Positions 8,894-17,408 of a stretch of DNA of 64,000 nucleotides are shown piece by piece. Within the stretch, counting starts at the first letter, position 1; each line of letters opens with the position of its first letter. The stretch covers positions 54,171 through 118,170 of the forward strand of contig JAMDCP010000017.1 in NCBI GenBank assembly GCA_023489335.1, in the 5' to 3' direction. The translations under genes and the position numbers were made by a program. Source of the DNA: Deltaproteobacteria bacterium (GTDB lineage Bacteria > SZUA-79 > Acidulodesulfobacterales > Acidulodesulfobacteraceae). Under the pieces are notes generated by a model. It was not told the DNA's origin and ran no database searches. It saw nothing but the letters and a program-made list of their open reading frames with translations.

Positions 8894-10249
8894 ATGGAAA
8901 TAATAAAAATAGATTCCTTAGCATACAAAGGTTACGGCGTCGGAAGGGTTAATTCCAGGGTTGTGTTTGTGGATTACGCCTGCCCCGGGGATACCTTAAA
9001 AATAGAAATTTACGATGAGCGTAAGAATTATGCCTTTGGCAAAATCATTGAAATTATAAACCCGTCGCAAAATAGGATTGCGCCGGTTTGCAAGCACTTT
9101 GGCGTTTGCGGGGGATGCAACTATCTACATATACCGTACGAAGAGGAACTTTACTGGAAAGCGGAGATTTTTAAGACCGAATTTAAAAAGGCTTTTAAAG
9201 ATTTTGAAAATGTTAATTTAATAAACGATTTTAAAACCCAAAATTATCTTGGATACAGGCAAAAGCTCGGGTTGAAAATTTCCCCTCCTTTCATCGGGTT
9301 TTATAAAAAATTATCCCATAATATCGTCGATATAGAATATTGCCATCTCGCAAAAGCCGGCGTAAACGAACTGTTAAAAAATGTAAGAAATATACTCTTA
9401 AGCGGCAATTACAGGGATAATTTTTTGAACGAAATATCTTCCGTAACGCTGACGGATGCAGGACTAAAAAATATAACTTTTAGTTTAAAAAGTCATATCC
9501 GGAACCTGCGCCAAAATTATGATTTAACCTTTAAGGATATAATGGAAAGAACGGGGGCGGATAATGTCTTTGTCGAGTGCAGGCAGAAAAAGGGGGATAA
9601 GGAAGGTAAAAAGATTATAAAATACAGCAGGGACAGGGATAAAAATGATAAAAATTTACGCTGCCAGAGTAATTACTTCACGCTAAAAGGCAAAAAATTT
9701 ACATACGACCTCCCGTCTTTCATTCAGGTTAACAAGGAACAAAATGAGAATATAATAGGGAATGTAACGGCGTATATTAAAAACCTTAATGAAAACAGGG
9801 GAATTTATTTTAATAGCTCCCTCGATTTATTTTGCGGATATGGAAATATCACTTTATTTCTGGCGGATTATGCAAAAATGGTTACGGGGGTTGAATCTGA
9901 CCCTTTTTCCGTCAAACTTGGAGAAAAAAATCTCAAATTAAACGGCATTAAAAATATTAACTTTGTAATGTCAAGCGCGGGAGATTTTTTGGAAAAAACC
10001 GGAAAAAAGGGGGTAACTTACGACCTGATTGTCCTTGACCCTCCGAGGGCGGGAATCAAGGGATTAGCGTCAAAAATAGCGGATTCAAACCCCTCGTCCG
10101 TAATATATATATCATGCGATTCTATGACGCTTTTAAGGGATTTAAAGGCATTTGCGGAGACGGGATACTTAATAGAACAAATTAACCTGATAGATATGTT
10201 CCCGAGGACTTACCATGTGGAACATGTAGCATTTTTAAGCAGGAAGTAA
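8894..10249 (+). CDS. rlmD: 23S rRNA (uracil-C5)-methyltransferase, RlmD/TrmA family
   Basis: SAM-dependent enzyme placing m5U in RNA. The N-terminal TRAM domain (about residues 1-55) is followed by the iron-sulfur motif C66-x5-C72-x2-C75 (CKHFGVCGGC); the fourth ligand is probably the cysteine of EYCHLAKAG. The Rossmann methyltransferase motif SLDLFCGYGNITLFLA, the VLDPPRAG substrate loop and the catalytic cysteine of YISCDSMTLLRDL are all present. RlmD acts at U1939 of 23S rRNA, but close relatives (RlmC, TrmA) share these motifs, so the target position is inferred. The stop lies 14 bases from the convergent rpmB stop. Confidence 0.88.
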   Translation: MEIIKIDSLAYKGYGVGRVNSRVVFVDYACPGDTLKIEIYDERKNYAFGKIIEIINPSQNRIAPVCKHFGVCGGCNYLHIPYEEELYWKAEIFKTEFKKAFKDFENVNLINDFKTQNYLGYRQKLGLKISPPFIGFYKKLSHNIVDIEYCHLAKAGVNELLKNVRNILLSGNYRDNFLNEISSVTLTDAGLKNITFSLKSHIRNLRQNYDLTFKDIMERTGADNVFVECRQKKGDKEGKKIIKYSRDRDKNDKNLRCQSNYFTLKGKKFTYDLPSFIQVNKEQNENIIGNVTAYIKNLNENRGIYFNSSLDLFCGYGNITLFLADYAKMVTGVESDPFSVKLGEKNLKLNGIKNINFVMSSAGDFLEKTGKKGVTYDLIVLDPPRAGIKGLASKIADSNPSSVIYISCDSMTLLRDLKAFAETGYLIEQINLIDMFPRTYHVEHVAFLSRK

Positions 10250-10263
10250 TAGGGAGAGAACCC

Positions 10264-10452
10264 TCAGGCTTTTACAACCTTGCCCGCTTTCAGGCATTTT
10301 GCGCAAACCTTGATTCTTTTATTGGAACCGTTAACAACGGCCTTAACCTCGTGCAAATTTGGATAGGATACCTTTTTTGTCTTATTGTTGGCATGTGAAA
10401 CCTTATTGCCGTATTGAATACCTTTTCCGCAAACACTGCAAACTCTTGACAT
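10264..10452 (-). CDS. rpmB: 50S ribosomal protein L28
   Basis: A 62-residue basic ribosomal protein. The zinc-ribbon form is present: a first knuckle CSVCGKG at residues 5-11 and a second CAKC near residue 51. [15 protein letters not shown] matches the central L28 signature. Monocistronic and convergent with the methyltransferase gene. Confidence 0.96.
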   Translation of the reverse strand: MSRVCSVCGKGIQYGNKVSHANNKTKKVSYPNLHEVKAVVNGSNKRIKVCAKCLKAGKVVKA

Positions 10453-10586
10453 GTTATGCCCTCTTAATATTTTTTAGTTTCTATAAAATTTTAGGTTGGA
10501 TTAGTATAACATTGAAACTCGCCGCTTGTCAATTAAAAAACTTTGCATGTCAAGCCAATTTAGAAATGTCCCTTTTTAGTTAAAGC

Positions 10587-10680
10587 AAAAAATAAATCGG
10601 ATACCTTTTTCTTTTAATTCCCCTTTTTTAAAAGGGGTGTCAGTCCCGCCTTAAGGCGGGACTGACGGGGTATTTATAAA
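10587..10680. repeat. Palindromic intergenic element, copy 3 (reverse orientation)
   Basis: AAAATAAATCGGATACCTTTTT is followed by CTTTTAATTCC, the hairpin CCCCTTTTTTAAAAGGGG, the paired core GTCAGTCCCGCC-TTAA-GGCGGGACTGAC and GGGGTATTTATAAA. Relative to copy 1 the body is inverted, while the terminal block on the left faces the other way, so this copy is rearranged or lacks one end. Confidence 0.8.
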
Positions 10681-10686
10681 ACGCAA

Positions 10687-10725
10687 AATTGCCCAGCTGT
10701 TTATTTAATAAACAGCTGGGCAATT
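10687..10725 (-). terminator. Rho-independent terminator of pstS
   Basis: A perfect 19-bp inverted repeat (AATTGCCCAGCTGTTTATT and its complement, one base between) lies 23 bases after the pstS stop. On the minus strand it is followed by TTTTGCGTTTTAT. The A/T flanks make the stem read the same on both strands. Confidence 0.75.
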
Positions 10726-10748
10726 TAATCTTTGCAAGTTGAGGCTGC

Positions 10749-11837
10749 CTATTTTACCTGAGCCAGAAGTTTTTCGACATTTCCCATAACCGATTTTGGA
10801 AGGGGCGCAAAACCTGTTTTTACGGTATATTTTGGATCCTGTCCCGGACCTAACACCCAATTGACTAAATCCTTAATTATTGCGGTAGTAGAAGGATTCG
10901 GCTGTTTTTTTCTAATCATCCAGAATTCAAAGTTTGAATCGGGGTAGGCATTTTTTGCCGAAACATTCCAGACTATAGATTTATCAAAATCTGCCGGAAA
11001 GTCGCCCTGTGCCAAGGCAGAGTTAGCGGCCGCGGCAATCGTTTCTACGGAACCCACGACATAATTGCCAGCCTTGTTAAGCATCGCGGCGCTTGAAAGA
11101 TGATATTCTAAAATCCATCCAAGACCCACATAACCGATTGCGCCGGGGGTACTTTTAACGGCGGCAACCACGGCGTCGCTTCCTAAATATCCGCTTCCGG
11201 TCGGCCATGATGGCGAAAGGCTTCTTCCCACCTTATCTGCCCATTCTTTTGAGGTATAGGTTAAAAGGCTCGTAAAATCAAATGTCGTTCCGCTTGCATC
11301 AGCCCTGTGAACAACAAATATGTGCAGGTTCGGGAATTTGTACTGCGGATTTAATTTTTTAAATATCGGATTGTCCCAATTGTTAATCTTGCCGAGATAA
11401 ATATCCGCGACTAATTGGGGGGTCATCTTAAGATTGACATCGTTCGGTATCCCCGGAATATTGTAAATAACCTGCGCATCGTCAAGCGCAACGGGAATAT
11501 TTACTAAGTTTGGGTACCTCTTTTTAAACTCCTTCGTAAGATAGGCGTCGGATGCCCCGATAGTAATGTTGCCGTTAGCGGCGTTAGAAATCCCAAAACC
11601 CGAACCTGTGCCTGCAACGGAAACGGTAACATTCGGATGAAGTTTGTGATACTCGACTGCCCAAACAGAGTTTAACGGATACAACATGGTGGAACCGGAA
11701 ATAGTGATAGTCCCTGACGGGCCCTTTGCGCCTGGAGCTTTGGACTTTGCGCAACCGGCGACAAAAACCGACACAAGAAAAATAATCCCGATTGCCGCCA
11801 GGCTCCCGAAAAACTTTTTAAAATTGCTTTTTTTCAT
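10749..11837 (-). CDS. pstS: Phosphate-binding lipoprotein of the PstSCAB transporter
   Basis: Periplasmic high-affinity phosphate receptor. A lipoprotein signal peptide ends in VFVAGC, so C29 is the predicted lipidated residue. The mature part has the PBP-like signatures GTITISGSTMLYPL, VAGTGSGFGI and HRADASGTTFDFTSLL, with the serine/threonine-rich loops that hold phosphate. The length of 362 residues is typical. No pstC, pstA or pstB follows: a strong terminator lies immediately downstream, so the permease must be elsewhere. Regulation by a PhoB-type factor is supported by the Pho-box array upstream. Confidence 0.93.
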   Translation of the reverse strand: MKKSNFKKFFGSLAAIGIIFLVSVFVAGCAKSKAPGAKGPSGTITISGSTMLYPLNSVWAVEYHKLHPNVTVSVAGTGSGFGISNAANGNITIGASDAYLTKEFKKRYPNLVNIPVALDDAQVIYNIPGIPNDVNLKMTPQLVADIYLGKINNWDNPIFKKLNPQYKFPNLHIFVVHRADASGTTFDFTSLLTYTSKEWADKVGRSLSPSWPTGSGYLGSDAVVAAVKSTPGAIGYVGLGWILEYHLSSAAMLNKAGNYVVGSVETIAAAANSALAQGDFPADFDKSIVWNVSAKNAYPDSNFEFWMIRKKQPNPSTTAIIKDLVNWVLGPGQDPKYTVKTGFAPLPKSVMGNVEKLLAQVK

Positions 11838-11930
11838 AAATCTCCTCCATAAATGGATTTTTAATGGTTAAATTTACCTTCGTTTTTACAATAACGCTGT
11901 TTGCTTTCCATTCTAAATTATTTTGACTTT

Positions 11931-11993
11931 ATTATAATAACAAATTAATGTTACAGTTTTATTACAGTTTTGTTAAATTTTTGTTACAATTTT
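11931..11993 (-). promoter_or_regulatory. Four-unit Pho box and -10 element driving pstS
   Basis: Four consecutive 11-base direct repeats (GTTACAGTTTT, ATTACAGTTTT, GTTAAATTTTT, GTTACAATTTT) occupy 11950-11993. Read on the minus strand they give CTGTAATAAAACTGTAACAT, close to the PhoB consensus CTGTCATAAAACTGTCAT and with the same 11-base period. A perfect TATAAT (11931-11936 on the minus strand) follows 13 bases later, as expected where PhoB replaces the -35 contact. Confidence 0.8.
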
Positions 11994-12009
11994 GGGAATT
12001 TTACACAGG

Positions 12010-12038
12010 TTGAATTCTATGCCGTTTTTGCATATAAT
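12010..12038 (+). promoter_or_regulatory. Sigma-70-like promoter for the iron alcohol dehydrogenase
   Basis: TTGAAT (12010-12015) and a consensus TATAAT (12033-12038) are spaced by 17 bases. The Pho-box array ends only 16 bases upstream of the -35, so phosphate could influence both divergent genes. Confidence 0.7.
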
Positions 12039-12082
12039 AATCACAAATAGCAAATCAATTTATAAAAAGCGGAGGCAAATTT

Positions 12083-13243
12083 ATGGGAGCTTTAAATATT
12101 AATGTTTTTAACCCTGTAAGAATTCATTTTGGAAACGGATTTATTTCTGAAGCGGGAAAAATCGCAAAAAAATACTCGGATACCGCTTTAATCGTTACGG
12201 GCAAAACCTCTATGCAAAAATCGGGAACATTAGGCAGGCTTGTAAAGATTTTAAAAGATGCGGGGGTTAATCCTGTAATATACGATAAAATCACCCCTAA
12301 TCCTACAATTGATGAAATAGACGAAGCCGCCCGCATTGCAAAAGAAAAGAGGGTTGGTTTGATTATCGGGCTTGGAGGGGGAAGCCCCCTCGATTCCTCT
12401 AAGGCTATCGCGGTTGCCGCAAAGGGAAATATCCCCGTCTGGGATTACCTTAAAACACCTGCAACGGAAGCCTTGCCAGTTATCACAATCGTATCAACCT
12501 CCGGAACGGGAAGCGAGGTAAACAGGTACTCCGTAATGACCAATCCAAAGACAAAGGAAAAACCCGGTTTTGGTTATGAATGCATGTATCCGAAAGAAGC
12601 GATAATCGATCCCGAAATTATGGCTTCTATGCCCCCTTATGTTACGGCGGCCACCGGTTTCGATGTTTTTGTCCATGTTCTCGAGGCTTTTACGGGAAAA
12701 GCAAGAAATGCTTTTTCTTCCGCTTACTGTATGCAGACTTTTTATCTTTTAAAGGATAACCTGATTAAGGCTTATAATGAACCGAATAATCTGGAAATAA
12801 GGGGGAATATGGCGCTGGCTTCCGCTCTTGCGGGCCTTGCAATCGACTTATCCGGCGTAGGAATAATTCATGCGCTGGAACACCCTGTTTCCGGCAACTA
12901 CCCGAATGTTGCCCACGGAGCGGGACTTGCCGCATTGGTGGTAGAATCCATGAAATACAACCTTGAAGCATGCAAGAGGGATTTTATGCTCATAGCCCAT
13001 CACCTCGGCGTTAAAAGAGCGGGGAAAACCGACGACGAATACGCCTATTCTTTAATAGAAAAAATAGAAGAAATGTTAAAGGCAATAAATTTAAATATTA
13101 GATTAAAAGACCTTGGAGTCGAAAAAGACAGACTGCCCGGAATGGCCAAAGAAGCCTTTGCCACTATGGGCTTCGCCGCTCAAAACAACCCGGAAACCGT
13201 CGATGAAAAAGAAGCCCTAAAGTTATTGGAAGCAAGTTATTAG
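12083..13243 (+). CDS. Iron-containing alcohol dehydrogenase
   Basis: Group III NAD(P)-dependent alcohol dehydrogenase, 386 residues. The nucleotide-binding motif GLGGGSPLDSSKAIA and the metal-ligand set D-x3-H (GFDVFVHVLEAFTG) plus HALEHPVSGNYPNVAHG are present. It belongs to the same broad family as butanol, ethanol and 1,3-propanediol dehydrogenases; the substrate cannot be read from the sequence. The start is supported by GGAGG nine bases upstream. It is divergent from pstS and convergent with the symporter gene. Confidence 0.9.
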   Translation: MGALNINVFNPVRIHFGNGFISEAGKIAKKYSDTALIVTGKTSMQKSGTLGRLVKILKDAGVNPVIYDKITPNPTIDEIDEAARIAKEKRVGLIIGLGGGSPLDSSKAIAVAAKGNIPVWDYLKTPATEALPVITIVSTSGTGSEVNRYSVMTNPKTKEKPGFGYECMYPKEAIIDPEIMASMPPYVTAATGFDVFVHVLEAFTGKARNAFSSAYCMQTFYLLKDNLIKAYNEPNNLEIRGNMALASALAGLAIDLSGVGIIHALEHPVSGNYPNVAHGAGLAALVVESMKYNLEACKRDFMLIAHHLGVKRAGKTDDEYAYSLIEKIEEMLKAINLNIRLKDLGVEKDRLPGMAKEAFATMGFAAQNNPETVDEKEALKLLEASY

Positions 13244-13259
13244 GGAAATAAAAGGCAAC

Positions 13260-13405
13260 AAGGTATCCGATTTATTTTATAAATACCCCGTCCATCTTTG
13301 CCTGCATAAAACCGTTGGTTTTATAAACGCAGGCAAAGATACAGCCTTTAGGCGGACTGACACCCCTTTTAAAAAAGGGGAATTAAAAAATAAATCGGAT
13401 ACCTT
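13260..13405. repeat. Palindromic intergenic element, copy 4 with enlarged hairpin
   Basis: Both ends are intact (AAGGTATCCGATTTATTTT and TAAATCGGATACCTT), as are TACCCCGTC and the CCCCTTTTAAAAAAGGGG hairpin. Between them is an unusual core: ATCTTTGCCTGC pairs with GCAGGCAAAGAT around a loop containing AAAACC-GTTG-GTTTT. Only the right half of the usual GTCAGTCCGCC stem remains (GGCGGACTGAC). It lies between convergent genes. Confidence 0.8.
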
Positions 13406-13477
13406 AACAAACAATATAGTTGCTTTTATATACCATCCCCCCCGTAAAGGAAGGGGGGAATTAGAGTATTTAGGCAT

Positions 13478-14998
13478 TTAGGCGGAAGGCTGCATATTCT
13501 TACCTGTTTTCAGCATATTTGCAACCGCCGACCATAATATCGTTACGATAAGGTTAAGCACAAGGGCTATAAGCGCAACATATAAAAGTCCGAACGGCGT
13601 GCGCATAAAAGTAGTAACTATTGCATGCCCCGCGTTAGCCTCCATAACGAAATAAAGTCCCGACGCCGTTCCCACAAGCCAGCCTGCGATGAGGGCATTC
13701 TTGTTCAGCCACTTAGTATAAAGCCCTATAAATATGGGCGGCAGTGTTTGAACTATCAGTATTCCGCCAAGAAGCTGAAGCTGTATGGAGTATGTTTCGG
13801 GAACGAGAAAGACAAACCCCAGCGCAAGGAATTTAAATACGACGGAAGACCATTTTGCTATATCTGCTTCTGCTTTGGGGGCAAGGTCAGGTTTAAACTC
13901 CTTTATTATATTTCTGGTTAGAAGATTTGCCTGGGATATTGCCATTATGGCTGCCGGAACCAAACCCCCGATGAATATACCGAGAAACGCGAAACCGGTA
14001 AACCATGGAGGCATAGTCTTCTCTATTAAAGTAGGAACGACTAATATTCCGTTGCCATGAACCGCTTTAAGAGCATCCGGCACCGCATAAATCAATACCC
14101 CGAACATCGCAAGAAATGCCAAGCCTATTCCGTAAATAGGAAGAAGGGCCGTGCTTAGCCTGACGCTTTTTGCGCTTTTCGCGCTAAGAACTCCGTTAAT
14201 GGCGTGGGGATAAAGGTACAGGGCAAGCGCGCTTAATATAAAAAGGCTTATATAGCCGTTGACTAATAAAGGCGGCAATGTAACATAATCGACGGGCGGG
14301 GTTTTTCCCGCTCCAAGATTTTTTGCGGCGGCGAAGGCATGATGAAATCCCCCGTAAGATAACGGCACTAAAATTATAATAACCACTACCGTAATTAAAA
14401 TAATCGCATCCTTCATTACCGCCGTAAGAACCGCACCCCTCAGCCCGCTCCAGAATGTGAATACGGCAAGCACTATAAAAGACACTATAAGCGCAATTTC
14501 GCTGATTACTTTAGCATCTCCAAACGAAAGGAGCATGACCTGAAGCACCGCTTTCATTCCGACTATTTGGAGGGCAATATAAGGCAGTTCGGCAACTATT
14601 CCCGTTAACGCGATTAATATCGCCAGCGTCTTGCTGTTAAACTTATCCCTCACGAAATCTACGGCGGTTACATAACCCTTATCCTTGGACACTTTCCACA
14701 GGCTCGGCATTACCACCATTGCAATTCCAAAGGTAGCCATAACATAAGGAACGGCAAAAAAGAAGAGGCTTCCTTTTGCAAACACGCCCGACGGGACGGC
14801 AATAAAGGTATATGCCGTGTATATATCGGCTCCCACTAAAAACCACATCAGGAATGTGCCGATTTTATTACCTGCTAATGCCCATTCATGCAAATGGTTA
14901 AGGTCGCCTGCCCGCCACTTCGCCGCCCAGAAACCTATTATCGTAAACAATAAAAAAAGGGCAATAAAAACTATTATCGTTACCTGAATGTTGGACAT
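13478..14998 (-). CDS. Sodium:solute symporter (SSS family)
   Basis: Inner-membrane Na+-coupled transporter with about 13 hydrophobic segments across 506 residues, including the family regions WALAGNKIGTFLMWFLVGAD and GLRGAVLTAVMKDAII. With the DUF3311 protein encoded immediately upstream it forms the two-gene arrangement common for monocarboxylate (acetate, pyruvate, lactate) symporters; the substrate is inferred from that pairing only. Its start codon overlaps the DUF3311 stop by one base (TAATG), so translation is coupled. A possible stem (CCCCCC...GGGGGG near 13440-13460) follows the stop. Confidence 0.9.
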   Translation of the reverse strand: MSNIQVTIIVFIALFLLFTIIGFWAAKWRAGDLNHLHEWALAGNKIGTFLMWFLVGADIYTAYTFIAVPSGVFAKGSLFFFAVPYVMATFGIAMVVMPSLWKVSKDKGYVTAVDFVRDKFNSKTLAILIALTGIVAELPYIALQIVGMKAVLQVMLLSFGDAKVISEIALIVSFIVLAVFTFWSGLRGAVLTAVMKDAIILITVVVIIILVPLSYGGFHHAFAAAKNLGAGKTPPVDYVTLPPLLVNGYISLFILSALALYLYPHAINGVLSAKSAKSVRLSTALLPIYGIGLAFLAMFGVLIYAVPDALKAVHGNGILVVPTLIEKTMPPWFTGFAFLGIFIGGLVPAAIMAISQANLLTRNIIKEFKPDLAPKAEADIAKWSSVVFKFLALGFVFLVPETYSIQLQLLGGILIVQTLPPIFIGLYTKWLNKNALIAGWLVGTASGLYFVMEANAGHAIVTTFMRTPFGLLYVALIALVLNLIVTILWSAVANMLKTGKNMQPSA

Positions 14999-15213
14999 TA
15001 TTTATCACCTCCGCCTTTTACTTTAGAAATTAGCAATGAAGCAAAGGTGTAAAGAATGGTGGCTATAACTAACCAGAGCGTCTGAAACCAGTAAAAAAAC
15101 GGCAGCCCTAAAAAAGCGGGTTCCGGGCGGTTGTATAGAGGGACAATGGCAAGAACGATAGTCGGAATTGCGATTAATATCCCTGCAACCGTAAATAAAT
15201 AATTCTTACTCAT
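14998..15213 (-). CDS. DUF3311 small membrane protein, symporter partner
   Basis: A 71-residue protein with two hydrophobic helices (about 8-25 and 38-62) around the polar segment LYNRPEPAFLGLPFFYWFQ, which is the DUF3311 pattern. A GGAGG-type site (GGGGAGGTT on the minus strand) precedes the ATG. These proteins are regularly encoded just before SSS transporters and are thought to be accessory subunits. The one-base overlap with the symporter gene agrees with that. Confidence 0.85.
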   Translation of the reverse strand: MSKNYLFTVAGILIAIPTIVLAIVPLYNRPEPAFLGLPFFYWFQTLWLVIATILYTFASLLISKVKGGGDK

Positions 15214-15266
15214 AAATTAACCTCCCCTAAAGCAATGTTAAAGATTAAATTATTATTTATTGACTT

Positions 15267-15294
15267 ATTATATAATAATATAAAATTAATACAA
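15267..15294 (-). promoter_or_regulatory. Candidate promoter for the DUF3311-symporter pair
   Basis: On the minus strand TTGTAT (15289-15294) and TATAAT (15267-15272) are 16 bases apart, about 55 bases before the DUF3311 ATG. The region is strongly A/T-rich, so chance matches are likely. Confidence 0.4.
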
Positions 15295-15441
15295 CCATTT
15301 TTGTTAATTGCTTCTGGAAAAATAATTCGGCGGAAAAATTGGAAATTCTTAAATAGTTTATAAATCCGGATTTGGGAGAAAAGAAATTAGGTTAATATAA
15401 AAAGGAAACAGGGGATACCCGCAGATGCAGGCGGGAGTGAA

Positions 15442-15466
15442 GAAAGAAATAAATCGGACACCTTTA
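15442..15466. repeat. Solo-end remnant of the palindromic element
   Basis: GAAATAAATCGGACACCTTTA matches one end of the dispersed element, but the body is absent. The 387-base gap 15214-15600 otherwise holds the symporter promoter, this remnant and the porin terminator; no gene was seen. Confidence 0.6.
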
Positions 15467-15533
15467 TTCGAACAGTTGGCAGAACGACTAATTATAGAGG
15501 AGGAATAAAAAAGCGAGGAGCAGGAAATAAAAA

Positions 15534-15565
15534 CCCTGCTACCGCTTGAATCTGCGGTAGCAGGG
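15534..15565 (-). terminator. Rho-independent terminator of the porin gene
   Basis: A perfect 12-bp stem CCCTGCTACCGC / GCGGTAGCAGGG with an 8-base loop lies 36 bases past the porin stop and is followed on the minus strand by TTTTTAT. Confidence 0.85.
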
Positions 15566-15600
15566 AAATAAATAAACCTTACAACATTATGCTTTAGACT

Positions 15601-17193
15601 TTAGAAGTTCCAGATAACAGCGGTTCCTAATGCCGTAATATCCTTATGTGTGGCATAGCTTGGAACGCCGCCTGTTGCGGTAGGCGAATAACTCTCTACG
15701 CCGTTTCCCGTCCATACATAAGCGCCCCATGCCTGCCATGCAAGCGTTTTTGTAAAGTGATGCGTAAAATTAAGGTCAAATTCGGTTCCGATAGTCTTTC
15801 CGCCAAATGCCTGTATCTGATTTCCATTATAAGCAACATTATCTTTCAACCATGCGGCATGAATCAACGATTCCTGTAAGGCATTGCCCGAGGCTAAATG
15901 TTCCGTTGCATCCACCATAATTACATACCTGTTGGCTAAGTTTGTGCCCATGGCTTCCCCTGGAGCCTGGTAAAAATATGCTAGACCAGGAGCCGAAAAC
16001 TCTATTGGCTGCCAGTTATTGCCTATGACATCTCCAAAAAGAGTTCTTGTATTCTGAACCATAGAATAATAAGTCATATCTAAATGCTGGTCGGAAATAG
16101 GGCCGCCTATACCGAATTTTAAACCGACGGTTACCGGGGTGGACGTGTTTAACATTTGAGAACCCGTTAAATAAAGGTCGTAACTTCCTATCTTTGTCCT
16201 ATGGTCTGTTGTTTCGTTAAATACATAAGGGGAATTCATTATATCCCCTCTGAAATAATCAAACTCTCCAGCAACCTTTGTTCCTTTGGCTGCGTATGTT
16301 GCGCTTAATCCGCCGTAGGTTATGTTAGCGGTAGTGCTATTAGAGCTTAATGTGGTTGCCGGCGAATAAGCGCCTGCCACTATAGAGGAAAGCGCTGCGC
16401 CAAACTGATTTAAATGGGCCTCGGTCAGCCATGCGCTCCATGAAACATCGTTCATCGGCTTTAAACTCATAACCTCTAATGTCGGAATAGTGCCGCTCTG
16501 GATGTGAGAATAGCCGTACACAGCGGGAGGAACGGTGCCGATTGTGGTTGGAGTGACTCCATTTGAATACGCGGTTGTTTCATTACCGAATAAGTTTCCG
16601 ACAAATACTCCCACATTGCCTAACGGAAGAAAATCGCCTACTCCGTCTGCATTGGTGTTAACGGCAACGCCAAGCCCGAACTTAACAGGCATACGCCCGA
16701 ACATAATAGCGCCGACCGGGGTAATGAACCTGATGTAAGCCTGCCTTAAGCCGAATGTATTAAAATCGTGGTTAAAGCCCGTCGGCACGGTGGTAGCCCC
16801 CAGTGCCTGCCAGCCGTTCGTCCCGTAACCGTTAGTAATACCGTTATAAGCATTCGTAAGGTCAAACTGAGTAAAAACAGCGGCAAGCGGCATACCGCTC
16901 GCTAACTTATCATAGCTTATAGAAGCGTTCATTCTTAATCTTTGAAGAAATACTTCAAAAGAGTTTTTGGAAGGAATTGCCGTTCCGTTTACGGGATCTA
17001 AATTATTGGTTGTAAACATCTGAACCTGGTTCTGCGTCCAGAAAGCCTTGCCGATGTACTGCCCGCTCATTGAAAAGCTAACACCGTTTTTAGCTGCCTG
17101 CGAGGCGGCAAACGACGGTGAAGCCATCGTTAATGTTAAAAAGCCGGCTATTGCAATTGTAAGCATTGCCAGCAATGAAATTTTTCTCTTCAT
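15601..17193 (-). CDS. Outer-membrane beta-barrel protein (porin-like)
   Basis: A Sec signal peptide (MKRKISLLAM...LTMASPSFA, cleavage near residue 29/30) is followed by a sequence rich in aromatic, Ser/Thr and Gly residues with alternating hydrophobicity, ending in the terminal phenylalanine (VIWNF) expected of a BamA-recognised barrel. The length of 530 residues fits a 16-18-strand porin. No exact family was recognised; alginate-export-like and phosphate-selective porins are alternatives. It has its own promoter and strong terminator and is probably highly expressed. Confidence 0.75.
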   Translation of the reverse strand: MKRKISLLAMLTIAIAGFLTLTMASPSFAASQAAKNGVSFSMSGQYIGKAFWTQNQVQMFTTNNLDPVNGTAIPSKNSFEVFLQRLRMNASISYDKLASGMPLAAVFTQFDLTNAYNGITNGYGTNGWQALGATTVPTGFNHDFNTFGLRQAYIRFITPVGAIMFGRMPVKFGLGVAVNTNADGVGDFLPLGNVGVFVGNLFGNETTAYSNGVTPTTIGTVPPAVYGYSHIQSGTIPTLEVMSLKPMNDVSWSAWLTEAHLNQFGAALSSIVAGAYSPATTLSSNSTTANITYGGLSATYAAKGTKVAGEFDYFRGDIMNSPYVFNETTDHRTKIGSYDLYLTGSQMLNTSTPVTVGLKFGIGGPISDQHLDMTYYSMVQNTRTLFGDVIGNNWQPIEFSAPGLAYFYQAPGEAMGTNLANRYVIMVDATEHLASGNALQESLIHAAWLKDNVAYNGNQIQAFGGKTIGTEFDLNFTHHFTKTLAWQAWGAYVWTGNGVESYSPTATGGVPSYATHKDITALGTAVIWNF

Positions 17194-17269
17194 CTTTAAC
17201 CTCCGTATTAAATTAAATTTTTAAAGTTAAAAAACTTGAAACATCCCCCTATAACATTAGTTTTAATAA

Positions 17270-17299
17270 AACTTATCATATATCAAGTTAGCTTGTCAA
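17270..17299 (-). promoter_or_regulatory. Candidate promoter of the porin gene
   Basis: A consensus TTGACA -35 (17294-17299, minus strand) is followed by an A/T-rich stretch with a weak -10 (GATAAG or TAAGTT) 16-18 bases on. The leader would be about 75 bases. Confidence 0.45.
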
Positions 17300-17380
17300 G
17301 CATAAATAAATATTTTTAAAAATATTAATTTATTATAAAACTTATGTTTATTCTAATATATGAATATGCTTATATGCTAA

Positions 17381-17394
17381 TTGCAATATTGCAA
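17381..17394. promoter_or_regulatory. 14-base perfect palindrome TTGCAATATTGCAA
   Basis: The palindrome lies between the lpxC stop and the porin promoter, about 82 bases upstream of the porin -35. The position and symmetry suit a dimeric activator, but no known regulator consensus was matched. Confidence 0.35.
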
Positions 17395-17408
17395 CGCTAC
17401 CTTCGTTA

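Noticed and set aside
13277..13477. 66-codon open frame after the iron alcohol dehydrogenase
   Set aside because: It is made almost entirely of palindromic element copy 4.
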